Below, piece by piece: positions 1-11,488 of a stretch of DNA of 64,000 nucleotides. How positions within the stretch are numbered: position 1 is the stretch's first letter; each line of letters begins with the position of its first letter. The DNA is from Ashinkailepas kermadecensis (lineage: Eukaryota; Arthropoda; Thecostraca; Neolepadidae): contig JAOTOM010004613.1 in assembly GCA_034440615.1 (NCBI GenBank), forward strand, positions 62,001 through 126,000, given 5' to 3'. The position numbers and the translations under genes were made by a program. The notes beneath the pieces were generated by a model. That model was not told the DNA's origin. It did not search any database and worked only from the letters and a program-made list of their open reading frames with translations.

Positions 1-825
1 AACATGGTGAATCGTTCGCCTTAATTGGATCACCTGATGGAAGTGAGCTACGTCCCGTGCATTTTGTTGGACAACATCTTCATATACTTGGCGAGTAGTC
101 GTTTGTTGTTTTAGTAACAAATCACTACTGGTTTTTTAATACATCAAGAACTTCATAACTGCCGATGACTAGTAAATCTATAATCCAGGGAAACAGTGTT
201 GGGAAGTTCAGCTATGGTGCCAATGTGTATGCATTCAGCTGATAATTGAGCTTCCGGATATCCGCGAGGGATATATACTCATAAATGCACAAGTGCATTA
301 TTGTATATCCAGCCAGAAAATGGATACTCACGGTCCACAAATAATGTGCCAAGTCAAATTTGAAGGTCAGACACCAGCAACAAACGGCAACCTTATGCTT
401 TTCTCCATACTCTTCAATCCAACCACAGCATATTCCACTCGTGTCCTGCCCCTGTTCTGCCTACACGTATTACTGTCTTCCACCGTGCTACCACCCCAGG
501 GCGAGGTGAGAGGGTCGGCTGTGCTGACATGTGCCCATCCCAGGACTCAGGTCATGTCGCTGAAGAAGCTGGGGTAGTCGCAGCTGTCGCAGTAGCTGTT
601 CCGGATGGCGATGCCGACCTGGGTGAAGCTGTAGTCATTGTGCACGTTACCGGCCCTCAGCTGTCTCTGGTGCCCCCTCCCCACCCCCATTGCACCTGGC
701 CACTCGGGAGCAGCAGGTCATGAGTGATGTGTTCATCCGGAAACGCATGCTGACTGACCTGTGGTTCGGTGTCGCTTCAAATGACGAGACCACATTTCGA
801 AGACGTCTGTGAGATGGATCATACC
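1..825. other. Single-copy DNA, no gene recognised
   Basis: This stretch has mixed base composition with no tandem repeat. The short open frames (for example 293-577 on the plus strand) have no recognisable domain, no bias typical of coding DNA and no convincing splice sites. I see nothing else in it. Confidence 0.4.
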
Positions 826-827
826 AA

Positions 828-1300
828 AGTATTGCCATCTGGCTGGTGATAGTGGCCATATGGCCGGTGATGGTGTTGGTGATGATGATGGTCACTATCA
901 GCGATTTTGTCCGTGATAGTTCCAACTGGCCGGTAATAGTGCCATATTGCCCGTGATAGTGCCATCTGGCCCGTGAGTATGCCATCTAACACGTGATAGT
1001 GCCATCTAGCCAGTAATAGTGCCATCTGACCGGTGATGGTGCCATCTGACCGGTGATGGTGCCATCTGACCGGTGATGATGCCATCTGGCCTATGATTGT
1101 GCCATCTGGCCCATGATAGCGCCATCTGGCCAGTAATAGCGTTATCCAGCCGGTGATTGTGACTATTTGGCCGGTGATGGTGACCATTTTATCAGTGATA
1201 GTGTCATCTGGCCAGTGGCACTACCTGGCTGCCATCTGGCCGATACCTATCATCTGGTAGATAGTGGTGACCATCGGGCAGGTGATGGTGGCCCTCTGAC
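828..1300. repeat. Degenerate 20-bp minisatellite
   Basis: About 22 imperfect copies of a 20-bp unit of the form GCCATCTGRCCGGTGATRGT are visible. The cleanest copies lie near 1020-1090, and the ends are diverged. The open frames that cross it on both strands are repeat translations and not genes. Confidence 0.85.
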
Positions 1301-1317
1301 CAGTGGCTGTGTGGGCA

Positions 1318-1625
1318 CTTGCGGTGTCTCAGTGTGTGGCGCGTTTGATTACAGCTCGCAAGAGAGTGGGTTTGAATCTCGCAGCCGGCGGTATTGACTT
1401 GGTTTTCCCGCAACCACTCGGCGTGAGAGGCCGGCTAGGCTATGCAACCCAGCTGTCCCGGCCGAAAGGTTATCGGTTGGAGTATCACCCGTCGCTACTC
1501 TTCGCCCGCGAGACCAATCGGTGTGAGAGATTGCCGACGCCGTACGATCCAACAGTCGACTCGTAAAGCAAATACCCCAACCACCACCGCTGACCCAGCA
1601 GTCGCAGGTATCACCACACAAACAG
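1318..1625 (+). mobile_element. tRNA-derived SINE-like segment
   Basis: A B-box-like motif (GGGTTTGAATCTC, about 1368-1380) is preceded by GTGGCGCGTTTGATTACAGCTC, in the arrangement of a degraded tRNA-type pol III promoter. A GC-rich tail follows, with a repeated GCGTGAGAG/GTGTGAGAG phrase. This is the usual layout of a tRNA-derived SINE head plus body. The boundaries are uncertain because no target-site duplication or tail repeat was found. Confidence 0.35.
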
Positions 1626-1734
1626 TGTTTTTCTTATGTTCGTCCAGTGGACGTGTTGCTGTTGCTCAACCTCGCCTGGCGCGGCAGCCGTGACTTCGGT
1701 GACTGCCAGCCGCCGACACCGCGCATACCGCGCT

Positions 1735-2347
1735 GCCGGCACTCCCCAACACGTCGTGTCGGTGTCTCTGCCGGCACTCCCCAACACGTCGTGTCAGTGT
1801 CTCTGCCGGTACTCCCCGACACGCCGTGTCAGTGTCTCTGCCGGCACTCCCCGACACGTCGTGTCGGTGTCTCTGCCGGCACTCCCCAACACGTCGTGTC
1901 AGTGTCTCTGCCGGTACTCCCCGACACGCCGTGTCAGTGTCTCTGCCGGCACTCCCCGACACGCCGTGTCAGTGTCTCTGCCGGCACTCCCCGACACGCC
2001 GTGTCAGTGTCTCTGCCGGCACTCCCCGACACGCCATGTCAGTGTCACTGCCGGCACTTCCCGACACGCCATTAGTGTCACTGCCGGCACTCCCCGACAC
2101 GCCGTGTCAGTGTCACTGCCGGCACTCCCCGACACGCCGTGTCAGTGTATCTGCCGGTACTCCCCGACACGCCGTGTCAGTGTCACTGTTGACACTCCCC
2201 GACACGTCGTGTCGGTGTCTCTGCCGGCACTCCCCGACACGCCGTGTCAGTGTCTCTGCCGGTACTCCCCGACACGCCGTGTCAGTGTCACTGCCGGCAC
2301 TCCCCGACACGCCGTGTCAGTGTCTCTGCCGGCACTCCCGACACGCC
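1735..2347. repeat. 35-bp minisatellite, block 1
   Basis: About 17 copies of a 35-bp unit carrying CTGCCGGCACTCCCC and the 13-bp inverted repeat GACACGCCGTGTC. The period is not a multiple of three and the unit has no stop, so all three plus-strand frames stay open. This creates spurious proteins of up to 497 residues that continue into the next array. Point variants (CAACACGTCG for CGACACGCCG) recur in a staggered way, which suggests expansion of multi-unit blocks. Confidence 0.95.
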
Positions 2348-2544
2348 GTCACGTCACGTCACGTCACGTCACGTCACGTCACGTCACGTCACGTCACGTC
2401 ACGTCACGTCACGTCACGTCACGCCATGTCATGTCATGTCATGTCATGTCATGTCATGTCATGTCATGGCATGGCATGTCATGGCATGTTATGTTATGTT
2501 ATGTTATGTTATGTCATGTCATATCATGTCATGTCACGTCACGA
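2348..2544. repeat. Pentanucleotide satellite, block 1
   Basis: The tract is (ACGTC)n passing to (ATGTC)n, then ATGGC and ATGTT units, and back to ATGTC and ACGTC. It starts inside the final, one-base-shortened 35-bp unit (ACTCCCGACACGCCGTCAC), so the pentamer appears to have been seeded there. Confidence 0.95.
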
Positions 2545-2662
2545 GACACTGACACGCCGTGTCAGTGTCTCTGCCGGTACTCCCCGACACGCCGTGTCAG
2601 TGTCACTGCCGGCACTCCCCGACACGCCGTGTCAGTGTCTCTGCCGGCACTCCCGACACGCC
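2545..2662. repeat. 35-bp minisatellite, block 2
   Basis: Three units of the same 35-bp minisatellite are re-inserted between two pentamer tracts. The right edge has the same one-base deletion (CACTCCCGACACG) as block 1. Minisatellite and pentamer were therefore copied together as a composite. At the left edge CACTGACACGCCGTGTCAGTG forms a perfect inverted repeat with 10-bp arms. Confidence 0.95.
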
Positions 2663-3135
2663 GTCACGTCACGTCACGTCACGTCACGTCACGTCACGTC
2701 ACGTCACGTCACGTCACGTCACGTCACGCCATGTCATGTCATGTCATGTCATGTCATGTCATGTCATGGCATGTTATGTTATGTTATGTTATGTTATGTT
2801 ATGTTATGTTATGTCATGTCATGTCATGTCATGTCATGTCACGTCACGTCACGTCACGTCACGTCACGTCACGTCACGTCACGTCACGTCACGTCACGTC
2901 ACGTCACGTCACGTCACGTCACGTCACGTCACGTCACGTCATGTCATGTCATGTCATGTCATGTCATGTCATGTCATGTCATGTCATGTCATGTCACGTC
3001 ATGTCATGTCATGTCATGTCATGTCATGTCATGTCATGTCACGTCATGTCATGTCATGTCATGTCATGCCACGTCATGTCACGTCATGTCACGTCATGTC
3101 ATGTCATGCAATGCCATGACATGGCATGACATGTT
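2663..3135. repeat. Pentanucleotide satellite, block 2
   Basis: About 94 pentamers are arranged in homogeneous runs: ACGTC, then ATGTC, ATGTT, ATGTC, a long ACGTC run, then ATGTC with scattered ACGTC. The units differ by C-to-T steps. The array ends in ATGAC/ATGGC units near 3130. Confidence 0.95.
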
Positions 3136-3139
3136 ATGG

Positions 3140-3393
3140 GAAAGGCCAGGCTGCGATTGGTTGTTCGCTACGCAGAACTTGTGCCCGCTGGCGGCAGCTC
3201 AAGCCGTTCATAGTCACAGTTGAGATGGACGTGGGGATTCACGATGCGAAGCGGATTTTCGTAGCTTGTGTATGCACTGGTAAAAGCTGAGCACTGTTTC
3301 AAGCGTTCTACAGCAAATCGCATTTCCATGCCACTGGAAACAATATTGTTAGGCTGCCCGGGAGCCAATGCCTTGCTCGCGATTTTATTTTGT
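3140..3393. other. Single-copy spacer between satellites
   Basis: The spacer has no repeat and no recognisable gene. A 66-codon minus-strand frame (3168-3368) has no family resemblance that I can see. Confidence 0.4.
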
Positions 3394-3682
3394 GGTTCTA
3401 ACTTGCAACCACAGCGATATTTTATATAGTGGTCCTAACTTGCAGTCACCGCAATATTTTATGTAATGCTCCTAACTTGCAGCCACAGCGATATGTGAAA
3501 TAGTGGTCCTAACTTGCGGCGACAGCGATATTTTATATAATGCCCCTAACCTGCGGCGACAGCGATATTTTATATAATGGTCCTAACTTGCGGCCACAGC
3601 GATTTCATGCAGTGGTACTAACTTGCGGCGACACCGATATTTTATATCGTGCTGCTAACTTGCAGCCACAGCGATAATTCGC
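3394..3682. repeat. Degenerate 37-40-bp tandem repeat
   Basis: Eight imperfect copies of a unit built on TCCTAACTTGCRGCCACAGCGATATTTTATATA. Both the AT-rich half and the spacing vary. It is followed by a single-copy bridge into the 28-bp array. Confidence 0.85.
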
Positions 3683-3749
3683 TGGCCTGCACAGAGGAGT
3701 GAAAATGCCTATACAACAGCATATCACTGCAATGGTTTAGCCGATATGT

Positions 3750-6700
3750 CGTCTGGCACCTGATATGCCTGGTATATCGTCAGGTACCTGATATGCCTGG
3801 TATATCGTCAGGTACCTGATATGCCTGGTATATCGTCTGGTACCTGATATGCCTGGTATATCGTCAGGTACCTGATATGCCTGGTATATCGTCAGGTACC
3901 TGATATGCCTGGTATATGGTCAGGCACCTGATATGCCTGGTATATCGTCAGGTACCTGATATGCCTGGTATATCGTCAGGTACCTGATATGCTTGGTATG
4001 TCGTCTGGTACCTGATATGCCTGGTATATCGTCAGGTACCTGATATGCCTGGTATATCGTCAGTTACCTGCTATGCCTGGTATATCGTCAGGTACCTGAT
4101 ATGCCTGGTATGTCGTCAGGTACCTGATATGCCTGGTATGGTATATCGTCAGGCACCTGATATACCTGGTATGTCGTCCGGTACCTGATATGCCTGGTAT
4201 ATCGTCAGGTACCTGATATGCCTGGTATATCGTCAGGTACCTGATATGCCTGGTATGTCGTCTGGCACCTGATATGCCTGGCATGTCGTCCGGTACCTGA
4301 CATGCCTGGTATATCGTCAGGTACCTGATATGCCTGGTATATCGTCAGGTACCTGATATGCCTGGTATATCGTCAGGTACCTGATATGCCTGGTATGTCG
4401 TCTGGTACCTGATATGCCTGGTATGTCGTCTGGTACCTGATATGCTTGGTATGTCGTCTGGTACCTGATATGCCTGGCATGTCGTCTGGCACCTGATATG
4501 CCTGGTATATCGTCAGGTATCTGATTTGCCTGGTATGATCGTCAGGTACCTGATATGCCTGGTATATCGTCTGGTACCTGACATGCCTGGTATATCGTCA
4601 GGTACCTGATATGCCTGGTATATCGTCAGGCACCTGATATGCCTGGCATGTCATCCGGTACCTGATATGCCTGGTATATCGTCAGGTACCTGATATGCCT
4701 GGTATATCGTCAGGCACCTGATATGCCTGGTATATCGTCCGGTACCTGATATGCCTGGTATATCGTCTGGCACCTGATATGCCTGGTATATCGTCAGGTA
4801 CCTGACATGCCTGGTATATCGTCAGGTACCTGATATGCCTGGTATATCGTCTGGCACCTGATATGCCTGGTATATCGTCAGGTACCTGATATGCCTGGTA
4901 TATCGTCAGGTACCTGATATGCCTGGTATATCGTCAGGCACCTGATATGCCTGGCATGTCGTCCGGTACCTGATATGCCTGGTATGTCGTCTGGTACCTG
5001 ATATGCCTGGTATATCGTCAGGTACCTGATATGCCTGGTATATCGTCAGGTACCTGATATGCCTGGTATGTCGTCTGGTACCTGATATGCCTGGTATGTC
5101 GTCAGGTACCTGATATGCCTGGTATATCGTCAGGTACCTGATATGCCTGGTATATCGTCAGGTACCTGATATGCCTGGTATATCGTCAGGTACCTGATAT
5201 GCCTGGTATGTCGTCAGGTACCTGATATGCCTGGTATATCGTCAGGTACCTGATATGCCTGGTATATCGTCAGGTACCTGATATGCCTGGTATATCGTCC
5301 GGTACCTGATATGCCTGGTATATCGTCAGGTACCTGATATGCCTGGTATATCGTCAGGTACCTGATATGCCTGGTATATCGTCCGGTACCTGATATGCCT
5401 GGTATATCGTCAGGTACCTGATATGCCTGGTATATCGTCAGGTACCTGATATGCCTGGTATATCGTCAGGTACCTGATATGCCTGGTATATGTCGTCAGG
5501 TACCTGATATGCCTGGTATATCGTCAGGTACCTGATATGCCTGGTATGTGTGGACCTGATATGCCTGGCATGTCGTCCGGTACCTGATTGCCTGGTATAT
5601 GCCTGGTATATCGTCAGGTACCTGATATGCCTGGTATATCGTCAGGTACCTGATATGCCTGGTATATCGTCAGGTACCTGATATGTCCTGGTATATCGTC
5701 AGGTACCTGATATGCCTGGTATTTGTAGCCTGATATGCCTGGTATATCGTCAGGTACCTGATATGCCTGGTATATCGTCAGGTACCTGATATGCCTGGTA
5801 TATGTACTGATCGTCAGGCACCTGATATGCCTGGTATATCGTCCGGTACCTGATATGCCTGGTATATCGTCGGTACCTGATATGCCTGGTATATCGTCAG
5901 GTACCTGATATGCCTGGTATATCGTCAGGTACCTGATATGCCTGGTATATCGTCAGGTACCTGATATGCCTGGTATTGATATGCTGGTATATCGTCTGGC
6001 ACCTGATATACCTGGCATGTCGCCCGGTACCTGATATGCCTGGTATATCGTCAGGTACCTGATATGCCTGGCATCTCGTCTGGCACCTGATATGCCTGGT
6101 ATATCGTCAGTTACCTGCTATGCCTGGTATGTCGTCTGGTACCTGATATGCCTGGTATGTCGTCTGGTACCTGCTATGCCTGGTATGTCTTCTGGTACCT
6201 GATATGCATTGTATGTCGTCTGGTACCTGACATATCTTGGTACGTCGTCTGGTACCTGATATGCCTGGCATGTCGTCCGGTACCTGATCTGCCTGGTATG
6301 TCGTCTGGTATCTGATTTGCCTGGTATGTTGTCTGGTACCTGATATGCCTGGCATCTCGTCTGGTACCTGATATGCCTGGTATATCGTCAGGTACCTGAT
6401 ATGCCTGGTATGTCGTCTGGCACCTGATATACCTGGCATGTCGCCCGGTACCTGATATGCCTGGTATATCGTCAGGTACCTGATATGCCTGTATGTCGTC
6501 TGGTACCTGATATGCCTGGCATCTCGTCTGGCACCTGATATGCCTGGTATATCGTCAGGTACCTGATATGCCTGGTATATCGTCAGGTACCTGATATGCC
6601 TGGTATATCGTCTGGTATCTGATTTGCCTGGTATGTTGTCAGGTACCTGATATGCCTGGTATATCGTCAGGTACCTGATATGCCTGGTATGTCGTCTGGC

Positions 6701-7630
6701 ACCTGATATACCTGGCATGTGCCCGGTACCTGACATGCCTGGTATATCGTCAGGTACCTGATATGCCTGGTATATCGTCTGGTATCTGATTTGCCTGGTA
6801 TGTTGTCAGGTACCTGATATGCCTGGTATATCGTCAGGTACCTGACATGCCTGGTATATCGTCAGGTATCTGATATGCCTGGTATGTCGTCTGGCACCTG
6901 ATATACCTGGCATGTCGCCCGGTACCTGATATGCCTGTATGTCGTCTGGTACCTGATATGCCTGGCATCTCGTCTGGCACCTGATATGCCTGGTATATCG
7001 TCAGTTACCTGCTATGCCTGGTATGTCTTCTGGTACCTGATATGCCTGGCATGTCGTCTGGTACCTGATATGCCTGGCATGTCGTCCGGTACCTGACATG
7101 CCTGGTGTGTCGTCCTGTACCTGATATGCCTGGTATGTCGTCAGGTACCTGATATGCCTGGTATGTCGTCAGGTACCTGATATGCCTGGCATGTCGTCCG
7201 GTACCTGGCATGCCTGGTATATCGTGAGGTACCTGATCTGCCTGGTATTTCGTCAGGTACCTGATATGCCTGGCATGTCGTCCGGTACCTGATCTGCCTG
7301 GTATGTCGTCTGGTACCTAATATGCATTGTATGTCGTCTGGTACCTGATATGCCTGGCATGTCGTCCGGTACCTGATATGCGTGGTATGTCATCTGGTAC
7401 CTGATATGCCTGGTATGTCGTCTGGTACCTGATATGCCTGGTATGTCATCCGGTACCTGATATGCGTGGTATGTCATCTGGTACCTGATATGCCTGGTAT
7501 GTCGTCTGGTACCTGATATGCCTGGTATATCGTCAGTTACCTGATATGCCTGGTGTGTCGTCTGACACCTGATATGCCTGGTATATCGTCCGGTACTTGA
7601 TATGCCTGGCATGTCGTCCGGCGCCTGGTA
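3750..7630. repeat. 28-bp satellite array, ~3.9 kb
   Basis: About 138 tandem copies of a 28-bp unit built from CCTGATATGCCTGGTATATC and GTCAGGTA. Nearly every unit holds the 12-bp palindrome TCAGGTACCTGA or a close variant (TCTGGTACCTGA, TCCGGTACCTGA), plus flanking ATATC and GATAT that could pair. The variants TATATCGTCAGG, TATGTCGTCTGG and CATGTCGTCCGG are intermixed; the second half (6100-7630) is richer in the TGTCGTCTGG type. A zone of indels lies at about 5,545-5,990. The minus-strand frames are repeat peptides. Confidence 0.97.
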
Positions 7631-7639
7631 CGTCGTCGG

Positions 7640-8555
7640 GAAGTGATCATTCGTACGCGCAGTCCAGCGTGACAACACGCTCAGACTGCGAGTTTGTCAC
7701 AGATGTGAAGCTGGCAGGAATTCCTATTAGTGCGACTGTATAATGCATGATGGTGATTGTGCCTTTACGCTCGAGTGGAGTAATCAAGTATTCACAACAT
7801 ACACGGATGTAGCACGACAGGGCTGAAAGCCGCAGCACCAGTTGTGGTGACAGCACCAGTGTTCTCCCAGTTGGCATGTTTGGCTTGACTGGAAGCACCT
7901 GCCTCCTCCAGATGTGCCACCATAACTCCGAGTCACAGTACTCTGCATTGATGTTAATGTGACGTCATTCGCCTGTCACTTGCATGCATATGATGACGTC
8001 TTACATCAGCATAGGCATAGCATAATATACTATAGTAAGGTATAGTATAGTAATATTTAGCATAGCAGTATAGTATAAGTGTACTCGAGTTGTGTAAGGC
8101 ATGGAATATTTGACACCTGAAGCACTACGATTAAAAATACCAGCATAGCCAATGCTAGCTTTGTGGACAACCATTCAGCTATGATTCCAGAATCGTTTAA
8201 TTTCGCTCTCACTTTTTTTAGTTCAGGGGAGTTGTAATCCGAATTAAAAAAAGGTTGTCATGAGTTTGGTTACACTTATTTCATTTAATGTAACTCAGTC
8301 AGGGTTATAGGGACATTCGAAGGACTATGCGATTATCTGGAACATTTGGAATATGGAAGACGGCGCTGGTACCTCAAATTACGGGCTGCACTCAACTTAT
8401 CTAGTCTCATCATCTCAACACGTTGATCTCGTACCTATACATTCACAATCCCCTGCTTGCAATGCACTTTGCAATGCAAAAGGCTATCAATTTCGGATTG
8501 GCCTACCAGGCAGCGTTGAGTTGAACAAGATGAGAGCGACCTGCAGCGAGTATTA
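7640..8555. other. AT-rich single-copy DNA
   Basis: This holds a short low-complexity patch of TATAG/CATAG motifs at about 8008-8090 and otherwise unique AT-rich sequence. No exon with splice sites was recognised. Confidence 0.4.
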
Positions 8556-8706
8556 ACACAACCGGCCGTGTTCTGTAGCGGCGTGACCTCTGACCTGGCG
8601 AACCGTGTGCCTGCTGGCACATGTCATGTGAGTGGTCGCCCAGCGGAGCGGGGGCGGGCAGCCGGCAGCCGGCCAGTGAATGCGAAACGGAACGGAACGG
8701 TGATAC

Positions 8707-8813
8707 CTCCGTGGCGAATGGTGGCGGCGGCGTTTTTTGTCCTCGTGAGTGGAAGTGGGTCCGGCCGCGACGCCGTCGGACGCCGGTTCGGTGGTCGGTG
8801 TCGTGGAGGGCAT
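8707..8813 (-). CDS. Candidate first coding exon, unknown protein
   Basis: On the minus strand an ATG at 8813 opens a 35-codon frame. It starts MPSTTPTTEP, is Ser/Thr/Pro-rich, and ends in a basic cluster containing KKRRRHHSPR that resembles a nuclear localisation signal. The frame runs into a good donor (ACGGAG|GTATCA, splice after 8707), leaving phase 2. No acceptor is needed if this is the first exon. The segment lies in a CpG-rich island. I found no matching downstream exon in the 8.7 kb left in the window, and both strands here are open by chance because of high GC. I cannot name a family, and the call is speculative. Confidence 0.22.
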
Positions 8814-8954
8814 GACGATCGTGGTTAGAACAACGAGACCGGAGGGAAGACGGAAGAGGCGCTCTTCAGGTTCCGACCGGGTGCGAGCAGCCGAAGAAAA
8901 GCAGCGCAGAAAATGCAAAACGCATAAACAGGTAAGCAGCGAAGAGAAGCCATC

Positions 8955-9122
8955 GCAGGAGGAAGCGCACCCCTGTCGGTTGGGTAGCGGCGTTGGGTAG
9001 CGGGTAGCGGCGTCGCCGGAAGAAGCGCACCCCTGTCGGTTGGGTAGCGGCGTTGGGTACCGGGTAGCGGCGTCGCCGGAAGAAGCGCACCCCTGTCGGT
9101 TGGGTAGCGGCGTCGCCGGAAG
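8955..9122. repeat. ~60-bp minisatellite, three copies
   Basis: Three copies share GAAGCGCACCCCTGTCGGTTGGGTAGCGGCG. The inner part is itself built of GGGTAGCGGCGT modules, so copy length differs. The overlapping minus-strand frames rich in PLPNRQGC are repeat translations. Confidence 0.85.
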
Positions 9123-9129
9123 TAGTGCA

Positions 9130-10135
9130 ATAGACGATCGATTTCGGCGCAAACAAGGCAGTCTAGATCATGGAAACGTAACTTTACATGCTCGAAAAAG
9201 CCAGCTGGTATGGCAGAGGGTGGGCTTATGCGGAAAGGAATAGAGTAGACGAATATTCGCAAAAATATGTATGAAAACAGTAAACTAATCGAAACATGAA
9301 GGGGCAGGCCAACCACTTAAGTTTGTCCTGCCTCCTCTCAAACTCAACACAACATCCATTCGACACATCAAACAAATGGATGTGTTAACTCCCCACTTAA
9401 ACTACGGTCCCATAAGCACGAGTACAATAGTAAATTAGGTCCGTTTGAATTCAACCAGGCTGCCATGCTATAAATACAACTGGAAGCCGCAATGAATCTC
9501 AGTTCACTGACCAAGTCACTGGCCGGGGCCACTCCCATCATTGTTATTCTCGGAAGGTCGGAGCGAATAGTCTGGTTATGATTCAGTGCTGTGTCGGGAG
9601 GCGTGGTCGGTCCTGTTAGGTCGGAACCCGGAGACCGATCCACCTCTGTGAGGCCGCCGTGGACCGGCGTGGGGAGTCAAAACACCGCAGTCGTGTCGCA
9701 TGATGATATATTGTTCACTGATGAGGCCGATGAGCGGGACGTGGGCGCCGACCGGACAGAGGTGGCGCCACTGTCGCGGACCGCGGTCCGGACCGATCCT
9801 CTCCCGGGTGCCGGGTAACAATCCTTGGGCCACGCTACTGGTGAAAAGCTCGCCGACGCGGCACAGCAGATGCGCGCGCCAAACAGAAAGATCGACAGAT
9901 AGAAGAAAAAACTGAACGCTTGCACTACGGATTGTCACTGGTATTTCGCGCGGCGAGATTTCCGGTTCCGTCGACTCCCTGGTGCTGGATGATACAACCA
10001 GGTGAGTTAATCTGGAATATGACATATAGACAGACGACATAGAAAACGGCCCGCGCCAGTCGACAGCGGTCTTATCAGCCGCTACTGATAACACCGTCTG
10101 CTGGTGACGATAGCACCGTCAGCTGCTGACAAACA
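9130..10135. other. Single-copy DNA with one weak coding-like frame
   Basis: A plus-strand frame at 9591-9818 (75 codons) contains an acidic stretch, HDDILFTDEADERDVGAD, at about 9700-9755 and runs to a possible donor (GTGCCGG|GTAACA, about 9817). There is no convincing acceptor or start, and the minus strand is also open. The rest shows nothing recognisable. Confidence 0.2.
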
Positions 10136-10239
10136 CGTGATGTTGTCCGGGTGCATGCAGAGCGTGCTCACGACGCCATCCGATTCGTTCTCCCGCCGCC
10201 GGATGTGAGCACCTCCGACGATTCAACCGCCGACGCAGA

Positions 10240-11430
10240 CGTGCCGCGGCCGTCTCCGATGAGGGAGTCGCCCTCGTCTGTCGTCCCGGTCGTGCCGCGG
10301 CCGTCTCCGATGAGGGAGTCGCCCTCGTCTGTCGTCCCGGTCGCGGACGTGCCGCGGCCGTCTCCGATGAGGGAGTCGCCCTCGTCTGTCGTCCCGGTCG
10401 TGCCGCGGCCGTCTCCGATGAGGGAGTCGCCCTCGTCTGTCGTCCCGGTCGCAGACGTGCCGCGGCCGTCTCCGATGAGGGAGTCGCCCTCGTCTGTCGT
10501 CCCGGTCGTGCCGCGTCCGTCTCCGATGAGGGAGTCGCCCTCGTCTGTCGTCCCGGTCGTGCCGCGTCCGTCTCCGATGAGGGAGTCGCCCTCGTCTGTC
10601 GTCCCGGTCGTGCCGCGGCCGTCTCCGATGAGGGAGTCGCCCTCGTCTGTCGTCCCGGTCGTGCCGCGGCCGTCTCCGATGAGGGAGTCGCCCTCGTCTG
10701 TCGTCCCGGTCGTGCCGCGGCCGTCTCCGATGAGGGAGTCGCCCTCGTCTGTCGTCCCGGTCGTGCCGCGTCCGTCTCCGATGAGGGAGTCGCCCTCGTC
10801 TGTCGTCCCGGTCGTGCCGCGGCCGTCTCCGATGAGGGAGTCGCCCTCGTCTGTCGTCCCGGTCGTGCCGCGGCCGTCTCCGATGAGGGAGTCGCCCTCG
10901 TCTGTCGTCCCGGTCGTGCCGCGGCCGTCTCCGATGAGGAGTCGCCCTCGTCTGTCGTCCCGGTCGTGCCGCGGCCGTCTCCGATGAGGGAGTCGCCCTC
11001 GTCTGTCGTCCCGGTCGTGCCGCGGCCGTCTCCGATGAGGGAGTCGCCCTCGTCTGTCGTCCCGGTCGTGCCGCGGCCGTCTCCGATGAGGGAGTCGCCC
11101 TCGTCTGTCGTCCCGGTCGTGCCGCGGCCGTCTCCGATGAGGGAGTCGCCCTCGTCTGTCGTCCCGGTCGTGCCGCGGCCGTCTCCGATGAGGGAGTCGC
11201 CCTCGTCTGTCGTCCCGGTCGTGCCGCGGCCGTCTCCGATGAGGGAGTCGCCCTCGTCTGTCGTCCCGGTCGTGCCGCGGCCGTCTCCGATGAGGGAGTC
11301 GCCCTCGTCTGTCGTCCCGGTCGTGCCGCGTCCGTCTCCGATGAGGGAGTCGCCCTCGTCTGTCGTCCCGGTCGTGCCGCGGCCGTCTCCGATGAGGGAG
11401 TCGCCCTCGTCTGTCGTCCCGGTCGCCACG
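10240..11430. repeat. 51-bp minisatellite, ~23 copies
   Basis: Near-identical 51-bp units run GTGCCGCGGCCGTCTCCGAT, GAGGGAGTCGCCCTCGTCTG and TCGTCCCGGTC. Because 51 is 17 codons and the unit has no stop, several frames on both strands are open over the whole array (VPRPSPMRESPSSVVPV on plus, GTTGTTDEGDSLIGDGR on minus). Variants are a GCGGAC/GCAGAC six-base insertion near the left end and CGTCCG for CGGCCG. One unit near 10,938 has lost a G and breaks every frame, which argues against coding use. The array lies directly 3' of the stop codon of gene B and could form part of its 3' UTR. Confidence 0.95.
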
Positions 11431-11488
11431 CCAGCCGCCGACCGACGCCTCCACCGTGCACGGACTCTCCCCACAGCACGCTCCGAGC

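Larger units (their letters stand above)
8560..9130. promoter_or_regulatory. CpG-rich segment, possible promoter island
   Basis: A GC- and CpG-dense stretch is embedded between AT-rich flanks and contains a candidate first coding exon on the minus strand (8707-8813). CpG density is only weak evidence of a promoter in invertebrates. I found no TATA box or initiator that decides a start site. Confidence 0.2.

Noticed and set aside
1636..3223. 497- and 465-codon plus-strand frames with Cys/His-rich and Ser/Arg/His repeats, suggestive of a metal-binding protein
   Set aside because: The Cys and His come from frames of the 35-bp and pentamer repeats; three frames are open at once.
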